This document shows, one piece after another, positions 46,241 to 60,140 of a stretch of 64,000 nucleotides of DNA; within the stretch, counting starts at the first letter, position 1, and the number at the start of each line of letters is the position of its first letter. Origin of the DNA: Balanoglossus misakiensis (taxonomy: Eukaryota > Hemichordata); assembly GCA_040954595.2 (NCBI GenBank), contig CM082598.2:8370001-8434000 (forward strand). Reading direction: 5' to 3'. The notes under the pieces were generated by a model. It worked only from the letters and a program-made list of their open reading frames with translations. It was not told the DNA's origin and made no database searches. The position numbers and the translations under genes are program-made.

Positions 46241-46678
46241 TATGTCATACTAATAAGTCAAAAATGCAGAACATGGTATAATGTAGAGTCAGTGCTGTGT
46301 TGTGACAACACACAACAATGGAATACTTAGCAGAGAAATCTGTGAAAACAGCAATTTTGAAACTCCATTTACATCAGTAATAGTACTGCAGAGTAAAGAA
46401 GCTCCACATGGGTATACTCTTACATGGCAATCAGGTGACAAATGATATTTATGTGTAAACAACAGAAACATGCACACAGACTTAATAACACTGTACCTAA
46501 AACATACCCACCCATGGACGGCAAACAAATAATTAAATTCAAGGCGCCTATATACAATTACAGCTATGGGTAATTCTGCCAATTCTAAATTTATGTCCAG
46601 TTCATTCACGTCATCATAATCATGTACAGGAAATCAATAATGCCCTAAAAAAGCAAATATAGATGAACCCATGCTTAC

Positions 46679-46763
46679 CAGAAAGTAGTCTTAACCAAGC
46701 TTCAGCGCACAGGAGAACGAGAAACCCTGGACCAGTTGAAATTGCGACAATCGTGGCTTCCAT
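46679..46763 (-). other. Exon-like cassette 2
   Basis: Preceded on the minus strand by TTTCATTCACAG and followed by TTTCTG|GTAAGC. It reads openly from an ATG for 28 codons (MEATIVAISTGPGFLVLLC...), the only cassette with a full-length open frame in this phase. Confidence 0.45.
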
Positions 46764-49700
46764 CTGTGAATGAAATATGCATAGCAGTTAGTAACAAATC
46801 ATAAACCTGTATGTCGTGATATAAGGGAGTGTTGAGAATATACTTCCCCAGGAATTGAGGTGGCTGTAGGATTTCCAGGGGGCCATCGATATTTTTACAT
46901 AAGAAATTTTGGGGGGCACAAACACTGGACTTTTTGGGATGGCTATGAAAAAATAGCGTCAAGGACACTGTGGTCCCATTTGAGGATTACGCAGAATAAG
47001 TTATACACAAGAATAAAAATCACATGTGACATTGGCAAGCAGATATGACCTAACCATATATAAATATGAAAATGTAAAAAAAATAACAAGGAACATGCCC
47101 AATACACTGTCATGTGTCGAGGCAGGCTTAAAAGCTGTGCTATAAAAATTTATGTTTGACCAAAAATTGTGTGTAGAAACACACATGACAAGCAACTTCT
47201 TACAGTCAGCCCTGGGACAGACGGACAGACATTCAATAGCTAGTGGTCTCTGTAACAGCTGGCCTATTAAAGTTATGTAAACATGTAGTGTAAACAGTCT
47301 GGGGGTACCAATACCTTGTAAACAGTAACTTTCAATGCAACTGGACATTAGTTTAGAAGATTTGCTAACCAAAAACAATAATTTGCAAAAAAACTCGCTA
47401 AATATTTCTTCAAAAGTGAAAAAAACACATACTTGCAAATATCACCAAAATTGTTCAAAATCATAACTTAAATCACCACAAGGAACATGCCTGCCAAAAA
47501 GCGAAACAATCGAAGCAATCTGACAAGTGGTTTCAGAGGGGAAAGATGACAAAAAAATTATCAAAATTATAAATATGTAATTTTTTGCAATAATCTGAAC
47601 AAAACCATGGTTACTCAGACAACCTATAAGAAGCTTCATACTAAATTTCAAAGAAGTAGGCCGATCACTTTCAGAAAGGAAGATTTTTTACCAATAATGA
47701 TGAAAAATTAATATAAACAAATGCATCAAAAATAGAAAATCAATATTAGCTCAAAACATACAGGACTGTTTGAGGTAGACATAAGGTACCTGCATACCAA
47801 TTTCCAAATCAATCTGACCAGTAGTTGTTCAGTTTGAGTTTTGACCCATTTCATATTTTTCCATCTAATTTGCATATTTTTGTCAATGACAACTTCATTT
47901 GAAGAAACTCCCATATACAGCCAGGGCATGCATCTACACACGAAATATCGAGGTGATAAACGCAGCAGTTTTCAAGTTTTTGATGTGGACGGATATACAG
48001 ACATGCATCCACACATACATACAGACGGAACTGATTCCATTAGGTCCCAAATGGGACCTAAAAGTTCAAAGCAACCTGACAAGCGCTTTCAGAGAAACTT
48101 TTTTGATAAAAATTGTAAAAAAATTCCCCAATAACACAAGCACGCAAATTTTAAGCATATTTTACATCTTACTTGGGTTACCCCCTAAGAATCTGCATAC
48201 CAAATTTCAAAGCATTCTGAGCAAAAATTGTTCAAAATTAAAAATGCCAATTTTACAACAATTTCGATTTGAACAAAAACTATGGTAACTCGGACCACCT
48301 ATAGGAAGCTTCATACTATATTTTGAAGGAGTCGGTCTATCGCTTTCAGAAATGAAGATTTTTTACCAATAATGCAGAAAAAGACAAAACAATAAAAAAT
48401 AGAAAATTCATAATATTAGCTCAAACCTACAGGACAGTATGGCGTTTATTGACATATTTATATGAATATGGATAGCGTATGATGGGGGGAGTATAAATTC
48501 TGAGGGGGTCATCAATTTTTTGTCATAACTTTTGGGGGTCAAAGAAAAAATAACCTAAAAAGTAGGAAATCCTACACCCCCCCAAGCTTTCATTCTGACC
48601 AATAACTTTTTATGAAGGCCTCTGTAGTTTTGAAAGAAAGATTGCCAGCTATGTTAGACTATCAATCTACAGAGGGGATGAAAAATCCTATGTGAAGTGT
48701 CCAGTCTTTGATCAACTTCCGTAAGTTTCAACAGGTAAAAATATACTTGTAAATGTTTATCAACTTCAATACGTCTGAAACAGTATGCTTGCAAATGTAT
48801 TAACGTAGTCAGATAACTGAATAGTGAAGATAGCAAAACAAACAGGTTTATGCTTATGGCCATACCTACTATTAGCGATTGACATGTTGTACATAGCAAA
48901 TTATTGTTTGGAGTTATTGTCAACATGTTTTTATTGCATAAAGTCTCTTTATTGCATGTTTCGTTTTACTCTGGATAGAAATCTGTCCAAAGACGTTTAT
49001 AGACTTGATGGGGATGATTTAAAATAGTGTTCTCAAAAACCTTCAATTTCATGCCCTCTATTTATGAAGTTGAGGAGAGGTTGTATTCCTAGTAGGATGT
49101 TGAAATCACTGGCGAGAAACCATGTCAGTATAAAAAAATTGATAGGGGTGGTATCAAAGTTTGAAGATACCCAACATGATAAAATCAGTGTCCACACGAG
49201 TTTAAGTTTCTCGTCTAGTCAATCTACGAGATTTGGGCACCTAACCCACCATAAATTGCAACAGAATTGTTTTCTTCAGAATATATTTTGGAGAGGTGTC
49301 TAGATTAATTGAACCCAAATCCATCTTGTGGAAATATTTCTAATTTGCATAAATTTAATATTGAAAATTAGGGGGCCAAATATCAAGAAATAAACACGAC
49401 TTTTTCTATGATTTTAAAGTATAAAAATATTTCATGTACATGAGGAACCATCTTGAAATAATATTTGACATGGGCAGATTTCATAAATTTCATAAATTTA
49501 ATATGCTGAACAGTATTCATAGAAACCCATATTTGGGCTGTATATTGGGTATTAGACAAGCTATTTAAGTGTTTTTATTCAAAACTATCTCTATGACATT
49601 TGGAACAATTTTGAAAAAAAAATGTTTACATTTGCACTTTATATTTTGAATAAATCCAATATGGCCGCCAAATGAATGTACAACAGCTTATCATACTGCG

Positions 49701-51725
49701 GCATATATAATAATAACCTCATACTAAATTTCGAAGGATTCAGACTATCGCTCTCAGAAGTGAAGATTTTTTTTACCAATAATGTGGAAAAAGAAAAAAA
49801 ATTAATAAACATTAGAAAATTCATAATATTAGCTCAAAACATACAGGACTGTATGGGTTCATTGACATACCAGTTTTCAGATCAATCTGACCAGTAGCTG
49901 TCTTGTTTCTGACTTTTGACCAATTTCACATTTTCACAGGTAATACTTTCAGCAATGACAACTACATTTGAACAAAATCCCGTCTACAGCCCCGCCTGCA
50001 TCTACACACTAAATATGGAAGTGATACGCGTAGCGGTTTTCATCCATTCACTCGTACATACAAATGCAACTGATTCCTCGGGTCCCAATCATATACATGC
50101 ACATAAACCAAATGGGACCTAAAAATTGCTCCTAAATTATAAATACCCAAATTTTGGCAGCAATTTAAACAAAACTAAGGTTGGTAACACAGATCACCTA
50201 TGAAGCTTCATACTAATTATCAAACAAATCAGCTGATCAATTCCAGAAAAGTAGATTTTTTCCCGATAATGTGGAAAGAGACAAAAAATGCATAAAAATA
50301 AAAATTTACATTATTAGCTCACAATATATAGAATTGTGTGAGGTTAACTTAAGGTACATGCATACCAATTTTCAATTTTGAAAGCAATTTGCCCAGTAGT
50401 TGTCGAGTTTCAGAGTTTACCAATTAGACACTTTCCCAGTTAATTTGCATATTTTAGCAATGACAACTTCATTTAGACAAACTCCCATCTACCCCCCTGT
50501 CTGCATCTCCACACAAAATATCTAGGTTTCCAAGTGTTTGATGTTGATGGACATACAAACAAACATCCATACATCAGGTGCAACTGATCCCATAAGGTTC
50601 CATGGCATAAATACAAATACCAAATGGGACCTAACAATTCTGATAAAATGCCTACATAGCTAGTGTAAAAACACTTGTACTTTCAACGCCCTTGGACAAC
50701 ACATTTTTGTAACTTCCCCAGATCAATGGCTAATATTACTTTCCAAAGGCGACTAAAATTTTGGGGGGCCTGATGCAATTCTGATACATGTACTTCATGA
50801 TTTAGAGATATGGTGATAATCCTGTCAACCGAATTACAGGGAAATCAGATTTTCCATGTAAAATCATATCACCCAAAAATTTCAAAAGTGTCGAAAATAA
50901 TTTTGAAACAAAAAGTCTACTCAAAATCATACCAAAATTTAAAGTTTAATGCAGTTGGGCAAGCAATTTGAGAATGAAGAAATTTACAAAATAATTTATA
51001 AATACAAATGCCGCACACAAACTTACAATTACTACCATATTACTGTACATGTTAAAAGGACATTGTACCAGCAGATACATTGCGATCGAGCAATCCCCAA
51101 GATATACATGACAGGGTCTAATTACAAATATTGAATATGTAAAATAAGTACACATAACTTCCAGTCTTTCAGTACAGTCAGCTGCTTGTGAACAATAGGC
51201 ATGTAGCTATTTCATCAAATTTATAGCCCAAGTCATGCCTATACAATTCTCCCCTGAAATACTTTTAAGCTACCCTAAGTGAGTGATGAAAATCTCATAT
51301 GGTCGACAATTTGAAGATGACCGATTTTTGCCATGTTAAAGAAATGGGAGTTCATATTAATGCGTTTAATATGCTAACTACAGAGACAGACATGTTTGAC
51401 CAAAGCATGAAATACAAAAAATGTATCATTTCTTCTATCTCTTACTACAGTGGGTTGTGGACTTTTCACCCAGAATGCAATGTGATTTGACCCCCTAGCG
51501 CAAAGTGAAAACCTATTTAAGGCAGCCAGAATTTTCTGCACAGTATGACGGGAAACATTTGTAAAGTCATGGCTAGCGTGGGCTGGTAAGTTTATGGGAC
51601 TCTCCATGATAACCGATTGTGGCTTGCCACCACCATAATTTTGAAAGGGTGACTTCACTATTTGATGGGAAAAGGTAGCATTTACAAATAAGCTATGGAG
51701 CATGTATACAGCAAGTTGTGCTTAC

Positions 51726-51798
51726 CGGAAAGCGGTCTTGGATCAGGCCTAGGTATTCTCTTCCTCCTCCGGCATACGTTGAAATGCTGTGTTTAAGA
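51726..51798 (-). other. Exon-like cassette 3
   Basis: 73 bases on the minus strand between TTTGATTCACAG and CTTTCCG|GTAAGC; nearly identical to cassette 5 through the segmental duplication. Confidence 0.45.
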
Positions 51799-52995
51799 CT
51801 GTGAATCAAATATATGCAAATATTAATTAGTAACCAATCAACTTTGCTTTAGAATTATGTGGGCCATACTAATTAGTGAAAATATGCAAAACATGGTATA
51901 ATGTAGGGTCAGACTGTGCTGCGATAATGTACAACAGTGGAATACGTATCAAAGAAATCTGTAACAGCGATCTTAAAACTCCATTTACATCAGTACTGCA
52001 GTAAAGTGGTCCACATGGGTATACCCCAAACATTGCAATTAGGTGACAACTGAAACTGACATCATATCAGATTCTGTAAATGACAGAAGGTGTACACGCA
52101 CTTTGACATCTACGTAACACTGTACAATGATTTCTTAGTTTGTTGTGAAAATGAAACTTGCATTTGATCCATCTCACTTTTCATACAACAGATTAGCATA
52201 AGAATGTACATTGTTGGCAATTATAAAACATTTATTTAAGTATAGAAAAGTGAGCCTTAAAATTTAAACTTTGAATATCAGTATACTAAAATGTTTCAAA
52301 CGTAGCTGTCAGTATATCTCATGGCATGGTGGCGGAAGTAGATTTTGTTACCAGGGAAGACATATTGAACACAGACAAGCCCAATAGTCGCTTGGTGATT
52401 TTTTATCTTTATAAAGATTCTCAAAACTGTTTGTGCATTTGGTAGCTTTGAGCAAGTTTCTGGTACTGATCAGAGTTTTCGAATTCAGAACTGCGCTTCT
52501 CTGGCTTTGGTTACCATCAGCCAATGTGATCTTAAGCACACATTTTTGAAAAAAAAATCCAGCCTGTTTGTGTCATGATTTATATTTTTCTTTGTGGCCT
52601 AAGGTATTGTTTTATTTCACTCTAACGAACTTTACTTTCCTTCATGTGTCTAATATAATAACATTTCTCTTAGCCAGTTTGATTAAGCATGGTGTTGGAC
52701 TAGCACACTTTCAGCCAAAGTTACGGTATATCCCTGTGTATTGGTATGGGAGTAATTTCTAGCTATATGGTTAAGGAAATGCATCCAAATTTAATTTATG
52801 CTTCACATGAAGATTTGAACTTGACCATTTAATTCATGTCATCACGATCATATCACAGGCAGTCGAGGCCAGAATTCGAAGGGAAAAAAAGTATTGATAA
52901 CTGGAATGTGTAAATTAGTTCGTAGACATATATTGCTTTCTATTGCTTTGGTTGCAACGCCCGATAAAGGCAAATTTATAGCAAGTCATGCTTAC

Positions 52996-53070
52996 CATTG
53001 AGCGGTCTTAAACTCGCCCCAGACGAGGAAGAGAATCCTGAGTTGAAATGCAGACAATCTCAGGCAGCAT
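52996..53070 (-). other. Exon-like cassette 4
   Basis: 75 bases on the minus strand between TTTGATTCTCAG and CTCAATG|GTAAGC. It opens with ATGCTGCCTGAGATTG, and its ATT.TC.CATTTCAACT matches cassette 2. In that frame a TAA follows after 20 codons. Confidence 0.45.
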
Positions 53071-55503
53071 CTGAGAATCAAATAGACATAGAAGTTAGTA
53101 ACCAGTCATAGAAGCTCTAAGTTGAATGTAAAAGTCTAAGTTGGGCGTACCAACTTTCCTTGTTAACAGTAACTTTCAAAGAAACTGAACAATTGGTTTA
53201 AAAGATTCGCAATCCAAAAACAAAGAAATTTACAACAAAATACCTAAATATTGACAACCAGAATTCAATCAAAGTAGCACATACATGTAAGTGTGTTACG
53301 AAATTGTTAACCAACTTCTAAAGCAACCAGAAAAAAATTTGGGTTACCCCTAGGAATTTGTTCAAAAGTGGCAAAAACACAAATATGCAAAAATCACTAT
53401 AATTTTACACCATCTTACTTCAATCACTACAAGGAACATTCCTGCCAAAGTTCAAAGCAATCAGACAACGGTTTGAACGTTTTCAGAGAAAACAGTTTTT
53501 GACAAAGATTGCAAAAAATATCCCCAAATAAGACAAGCACGAAGTTTTAACCATGTTTACGACATCTTACTTGGGTTACCCCTGGGAATATGCCTACCAA
53601 ATTGCAAAGCATTCTGACCAAAATTGGCAAAATTGCTCAAAATTATAAATATGCCTATTTTACAACAATCTGAACAAAACTATGGAAACTTGGACCACCT
53701 TTAGGAAGCTTCATACTTAATTTCGAAGGATTCAGGGTATCGCTTTCAGAAGTGAAGATTTTTTTACCAATAATGTGGAAAAAGACAAAAAATTAATAAA
53801 CATTAGAAAATTCATAATATTAGCTCAAAGCATACAGGACTGTATGGGGTTCATTGACATACCAGTTTTCAGATCAATCTGACCAGTGGTTGTTGAGTTT
53901 CTGACTTTTGACCAATTTCACATTTTCACAGGTAATACTTTTGGCAATGGCAACCTCGTTTGAACAAAATCCCATCTACAGCCCCGCCTTCATCTACACA
54001 CTAAATATGGAAGTGATACGCGCAGCAGTTTTCATCCGTTCATCCATACACACAGATGCAAGTCATTCCATAAGGTCCCAATCGTATATATGTATACACA
54101 AACCAAATGCCATGGGACCTAAAAATTGCTACAAAATTAAAATACACAAATTTTGCAACACTTTAATCAAAACTATGGTAACTCAGATCACCTGCGAAGC
54201 TTCATACTAAATTTCAAACAAGTCAGCTGCTCAATTCCAGAAAAGTAGATTTTTTACCGATAATGTGGAGACAAAAAATGCATAAACATTGGAAATTCAC
54301 ATAAGCTGACAACATAAAGGGCTGTGTGAGGTTACCATAAGGTACATGCATATCAATTTTCAATTTTGAAAGCAATTTACCCAGTAGTACTATAAGGTAC
54401 GTGCATATCAATTTTCAATTTTGAAAGCAATTTACCCAGTAGTTTTTGAGTTCCTGAGTTTTGACAAATTTGACACTTTCCCAGCTCATTTGCATATTTT
54501 GGCAATGACAACTTCATTTAGACAAACTCCCACCTACTGCCCTGCCTGCATCTCCACACTAAATATCAAGGTCACACGCCAGTAGTTTCCAAATGTTTGA
54601 TGTTGATGGACATACAGACAAACATCCATACAGACATCCATACATACAGGTGCAACTGATCCTGTAAGGTCCCATCGTATAAATACATATACCAAACGGG
54701 ACCTAATAATTTTAGTAAAATGCCTTCATAGCTAGTGTAAAAACCACTTGTGCCTTCAACGTGCTTGGACAACACATTTTTGTAACTTTCCCAGATCAAT
54801 GGCTAATATTACATGCCAAGGGTGATTAGAATTTTTTTTTCGGGGGGGTGGGATGCAATTCTGATACATGTACTTCATTATTTAGAGATAGGATTTAAAA
54901 TACTGTCAACCGAATTAAAGGGAAATCAGAGACAGACATGTTTGACCAAAGGAAGTCATGAAATACAGTAAACATATCATTTCTTCTATCTCTTACTACA
55001 GTTGGTTGTGGACTTTCCGCCGAGAATGCAATGAGATTTGACCCCCTAGCGCAAAGTAAAAACCTATTTAAGGCAGCCAGAATTTTCTGCATAGTATGAC
55101 GGAAACATTTGTAAAGTCATGGCTAGCATGGGTTGGCAGGTTTATGGGACCCCGCTCAGGTTCCCTCGAATAAAACATAATACATGTTTGGTGACTGATT
55201 ATTCTGTATTTGTTGATTTTGTCACATTTTCAGATAAATCCCTATCAATCAGTCATATTTGTTCGGCCTTGCTATACAGCGAAATATAAATCTTGTTGAC
55301 TGAAATTGTTGAAGATAGTGGTACATAAAGGTTACCATGAAGTGGAGAATATTCAAATGATTATTAGTGGTGTCCAACTCTCCATGATAACCAGTTGTGG
55401 CTTGCCACCACCATAATTTTGAAAGGGCGACTTCACTGTTTGATAGGAAAAGGTAGCCTTTACAAACAAGCTATGGAGCATGTATACAGCAAGTTGTGCT
55501 TAC

Positions 55504-55576
55504 CGGAAAGCGGTCTTGGATCAGGCCTAGGTATTCTCTTCCTCCTCCGGCATACATTGAAATGCTGTGTTTAAGA
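55504..55576 (-). other. Exon-like cassette 5
   Basis: 73 bases on the minus strand with the same borders as cassette 3 (TTTGATTCACAG, then CTTTCCG|GTAAGC). Confidence 0.45.
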
Positions 55577-56142
55577 CTGTGAATCAAATATATGCAAATA
55601 TTAATTAGTAACCAATCAACTTTGCTTTAGAATTATGTGGGCCATACTAATTAGTGAAAATATGCAAAACATGGTATAATATAGGGTCAGAAAACATATC
55701 CAGCCTGTTTGTGTCATGAGTTACATTTTTCTTTCTGGCCTAAAGTATTGTTTTATGTCACTTTAAACAACATCACTTTCCTTCATGCGTATAATATGAT
55801 AATAGATATCTTAGCCAGTTTGATTAAGCATGGACTAGCGTATGTTCTGCCACAGCTACAGTATCTCCCTGTGTATTGGTATGGGAGTAATTTTAGCTAT
55901 ATGGTTAAGGAAATGCATCCAAATTTATTTTTTGCTCCACGTGAAGATTTGAACTTGTGAGTTGTCCATTTATTAAATTCATGTCATCACGACCATATCA
56001 CAGGCCATCAAGCCCAGAATTCGAAGGGGAAAAACAAGTATTGAAAGCTGGAATGTGTAAATTAGTTCGTAGACATACACTGCTTCCTATTGTTTCGTTT
56101 GCAACGCGTGATAAAAGCAAATATATAGCAAGTCATGCTTAC

Positions 56143-56217
56143 CATTGAGCGGTCTTAAACTCGCCTCGGACGAGGAAGAGAATCCCGAGTTGAAATGCAG
56201 ACAATTTCAGGCAGCAT
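56143..56217 (-). other. Exon-like cassette 6
   Basis: 75 bases on the minus strand between TTTGATTCACAG and CTCAATG|GTAAGC; duplicate of cassette 4 with a few substitutions and the same TAA. Confidence 0.45.
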
Positions 56218-56836
56218 CTGTGAATCAAATAGACATAGAAGTTAGTAACCAGTCATAGTAGCTCTGCGTGGCAGGGCTGCGTGTTAACAGCTATGCCATA
56301 GTTGACACTGGTAGCTTATAACAGTCTCAATGGTGCCAAAAATCCCCCCAACAACAAAACTACTTCTGGTCAGTTTATTCGCTCTTGATTTGCCTTAAAA
56401 GTTATACTCTAGTAGGGGGCTCTCCCTCCGCGATTTTATTGTTTGTTTGTTGTCGTTGTTGATGATTGGCATTATAAACAAATACATATTTCTTTATCAA
56501 TAAATATGGTTTGTTGACATGCAAGTGTTAGGGTATATTCAACGGTTAGGGTTAGTGTTGGCACTTTTTTCGATCCACGGCCCCGGGCATCACTAAGCCA
56601 CAAAGAGAGGGTGATGCTGACAAAGCTGACTCGAGGCCACGAACGACGTACAATTTACTCGCACGGTGTAAAACAACGAATAAATTCCATGCGACTGTGA
56701 GTTTACTGTTCGGCGCTGTAACGCTTCCCAAAGTCAGAATTTCGATGTTGGGAGAGAACTCTCGCCCTACCACTACCAGTTTTTGCTAGAAGGAGTGTAC
56801 ATGTACTTGTAAAATTACAGTAAATGCCATGCTTAC

Positions 56837-56951
56837 CAGAGAAACCACATCATCAAGCATGGAGGCGACCGGTACCTCCATGCTTGATGAACGTCGAAGC
56901 TGCAATGATTTTTCAAATGCAAAGGTCAGCGGTACGAGAACGAGGCAGCAC
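56837..56951 (-). other. Exon-like cassette 7
   Basis: The donor side reads TTTCTCTG|GTAAGC. The acceptor is less sure (ACGAGCAG). The cassette contains the inverted pair CCTCCATGCTTGATGA/TCATCAAGCATGGAGG at about 56850-56890. Confidence 0.35.
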
Positions 56952-57579
56952 CTGCTCGTCAATTATGCAAATTAGTTACTACTCAATCAGAATCTTGCTT
57001 TCGCATACTAATTAGTCAAAGTATGCAGTGCAACGTTTATGTGCGGGTGGAGAATGCGCCTCGCCAACTGATGAATTCTGTCACGGCGTTCTTTAGAAGT
57101 GCGATTATGTAACCCCGATTATCTCATTAGGGACATAGATAATATATTTCGTCTTCTTCAATTTGTTTGTACTACGAAAACAATTGCGAAACCAATAGCA
57201 AGCGCTTACGCTATGAAACGTAAATAAATATCAGTTATGGCCATGTAGAAACGGAACGTCAATCCGCATTTGTCAAAAATAATAGAAAAGACAAAGAAGC
57301 TGAGGGGAATGACCTCTCCGTTCTGACCTATCTGGGGAAGGCCTATTGCAATACGCAATATGTCAGATCATGGTACCATCCGCCATTCTGATTGGACGAG
57401 AGCTCAATCCATCGATACGAAAGTACTCAATAGAGCACTGCTGAAACTGGCCCTGAACTAATAGCATGCAACAGGGAAAACGCGACCTTTCAAATCAAAT
57501 AAATACAAAAAATACAGCCAATGAATTTACGGCCGGCCGGTTTATTTTTTAACTGCTCTATAGGAATTGTTGTCACTGC

Positions 57580-57722
57580 CATGGACCACTTCGCGGATAG
57601 CATAACGCAGGGTGTTGTGGGACAGTTTGCGTTCTGAGCGCGTGCGTTAGCCATGCACTGTTGAACGCAAATTATACAATCATGCATTGCAGATACCCTA
57701 TCCGCGTAGTGGTCTATGCACG
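57580..57722. repeat. Imperfect palindrome, about 55-bp arms
   Basis: CATGGACCACTTCGCGGATA on the left corresponds to TATCCGCGTAGTGGTCTATG on the right; the inner parts share TTTGCGTTC/GAACGCAAA but have diverged elsewhere. Confidence 0.7.
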
Positions 57723-58439
57723 ATGCATGTCTTGTCACTGCGCACTCGACAAATTGGACCGTTTCTATAAAAATATGAACTGTGACTTTTGATTTTATTG
57801 AGAAATGTCTCCCGAATTACGACCATGTAACGTAAATCATGGAAATGTATTCTGCTAAAGTTGCTCCTGACGGGTTCGCTGAAACATTGTGTTATTGGTA
57901 AAATACGTCAAGTATAAAATATTGAGTTACCTATTATGATAAATTATCATACATGCAACGCCTGTATTTAACACTTTCTATTGTTCTCGCCCTGAAGATA
58001 TTTTACGGTATTTCACAATGTGAAAATATCGCGTCCGCGTCTCGGCGCGACAGTTCGCTGCGCGCGCGAGCGACACACAGGGCATAGGACTCTAGTGGAG
58101 AGGGGTGTTGTAAAATTCGGTTATTAGAAGCTGTAATAAAGTTTTCAAAGCTGGCGGTTTTGTCATGTTGAATGCATCATTTTTAATTCTTCGAAATTCT
58201 CAATGCAAAATAATTGTTAACACGATATTTTGAAAGAGAACGTAGACAATTTTATTTAGAATGCGGATGTGCCCATCGTAATGAAAGCTGCCAACCCCCT
58301 TAAAATGATACTACGGCCCACACGTCATACGTCACAACATGTCTACTGCCGTGATCCCAGCGCCCGGTTCAAATTTGAAATTGTTTTTCTTGGCGCATTT
58401 TCGCAAATCGTACTGTTTTATAGGTAGGCATGTGCGTGA
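57723..58439. other. No gene recognised; short CpG-rich patch
   Basis: Around 58020-58075 there is a compact CpG-dense stretch (GCGTCCGCGTCTCGGCGCGA), unlike the AT-rich surroundings. Promoter activity is possible but no adjoining gene is visible. Confidence 0.3.
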
Positions 58440-58488
58440 TGTCCGTATTTTGACTCGTTGCGAAGCGCAACTCGTCAAAATACGGACA
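58440..58488. repeat. Hairpin with 23-bp arms and mirrored CTCG
   Basis: TGTCCGTATTTTGAC and its complement flank an inner stem GTTGCG/CGCAAC with loop AAG; between them TCG faces TCG in both arms, as in the hairpin at 27229-27387. Confidence 0.85.
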
Positions 58489-60140
58489 CACTCGAATACG
58501 ACGCGTTATCGACCAAAATTAGTGTAATAACCCCTAAATATCAGATTTATGTGTTTAATCAAGATAGGCCTCTCTTCATATGTTTCATTTATTTGTATTG
58601 AATAACAGTTATCTGATTCAGTTTCATGAAGTATACACGGATTAAATGTTTATCCACTGTAGTGCCACTGAAATGGCTTTCACGTTTGAGACTTCGGGCG
58701 GTAATCTTATATTTACTTTCTTCATTTCTAGTGGAGTAGACTACACCGGGGTCGAGCTAAAATATCTATAAGCAATGCGCAAAGGGAGTATTTCAGCCGT
58801 GATGACCGGACGATGTCGGACAAAGTCTACAACTTAATACACGATCACCTCCAATTTGCATATGTCCATAAATGGCTAAACTTGCGTATCCTAGTGTTCT
58901 AAAGAACAAATGGTGGCGCTCTTATTGTCGCGTGTGCCACCTCCTGAATATCTGTGATTGGCTGTATCTCAATTTGCCATGGTAACTGTAGCTAAATTTG
59001 CATAGGTTACCGTATACCTTTAAGGCACGTCAAGCGTATGTCCTTGTTGGGCTGTCTGACAGGAACGAATCGAGACCCACCGCACAGTCACGCAATAATG
59101 AAATCCACATCGCCAAAAACGATGTTTCACTAGACTCGGGTACATGCAACTATCTCATGCCATTTACAGAATTGAACACCCCAGGCAATGTTACGTGTTG
59201 CTCTATGACTGTTGCTCCATGACCAACCGTACAGCAAACAACAAACTCATGTCCAAACCAATGACGGTCGCAACTCATTGCATTAAACAATATAGATGGG
59301 GATCCCAAAGAATAATTCAAATATATATGCAGAATTGCCACGCAAGTCGAGCATATTGTCCACATTTAAGCACTCTGCAACTGAAACATCCAACCCAAGC
59401 TTTTTACAATACAGGAATTAAAAATTCTGATTGAATTAATGCCAAAATAAAACGAAAAAGACAACTCACAAAATGTATATGTAGTGTTTCATGTAGTGTT
59501 TTGATCTCAAGAAGACACGAAAAAAATCGTCCGGGGGAAAGCAGGTGAGAACATCACCTCATTTTTGGGATATGAAATAAATATCTATTTTACGGAGACA
59601 CCTGGTAAAAAGTCCACCCTAGTCTCAATTTTCCAGACCCCTCTGGGATAGTCGAGTAGTCCATCCCCATGAAACTGCATATTTTAAAATAGCCAAAATG
59701 AGTCAATGGGGCATTTTTCCATCCTACCTCAACCTTGCTAAGAGTTTCCGTGCCAGTCACCTGCAAAAATTAAATTTACCACGGACAAATTGAAATACAG
59801 CCAATCGAAAAAAGTGCGCCACCACATGGTAATTTGAAGACTTTGACGCTCTCTTCTGGCCGTAACCGCATGTGATCCGGAATAAAATTGAGCCTTGATC
59901 GCGTTTTTTTTTTCACCACCAGCGAAAATCTACGACGGCCCAACCGCAGATTATTGCTGCTCCATACAACAACCGGCTGTTCTGTGCATGTGTTTTGTGT
60001 TCTGGTGGCGTTTGCGGGTCTGAGACGTCATTTCTAGAAGGCCCTATTCGTTTTATACCAATAACTTTTACCACCCATGCTGGATTTTTTACGTTTTCTT
60101 TGACGACGCTTGACCCTTTTCCTGCTTTGTTGTAGTCTTG
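58489..60140. other. No gene; inverted pair of similar segments
   Basis: 58905-58999 and the reverse complement of about 59770-59840 share GATTGGCTGTAT.TCAATTTG and nearby TGGTGGCGC. They may be diverged ends of an old element. Nothing coding is supported. Confidence 0.4.

Larger units (their letters stand above)
49690..56260. repeat. Tandem segmental duplication, about 3.5-4.0 kb period
   Basis: 49690-50745 matches 53720-54815, 51380-51600 matches 54930-55150, 51600-51912 matches 55378-55690, and 52559-53110 matches 55693-56260. Shared stretches include CCCCCTAGCGCAAAGTGAAA and AAAGCGGTCTTGGATCAGGC. Copy two lacks the segment at 51913-52558 and has an insertion at 55150-55377. Both copies carry two exon-like cassettes. 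Confidence 0.75.
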
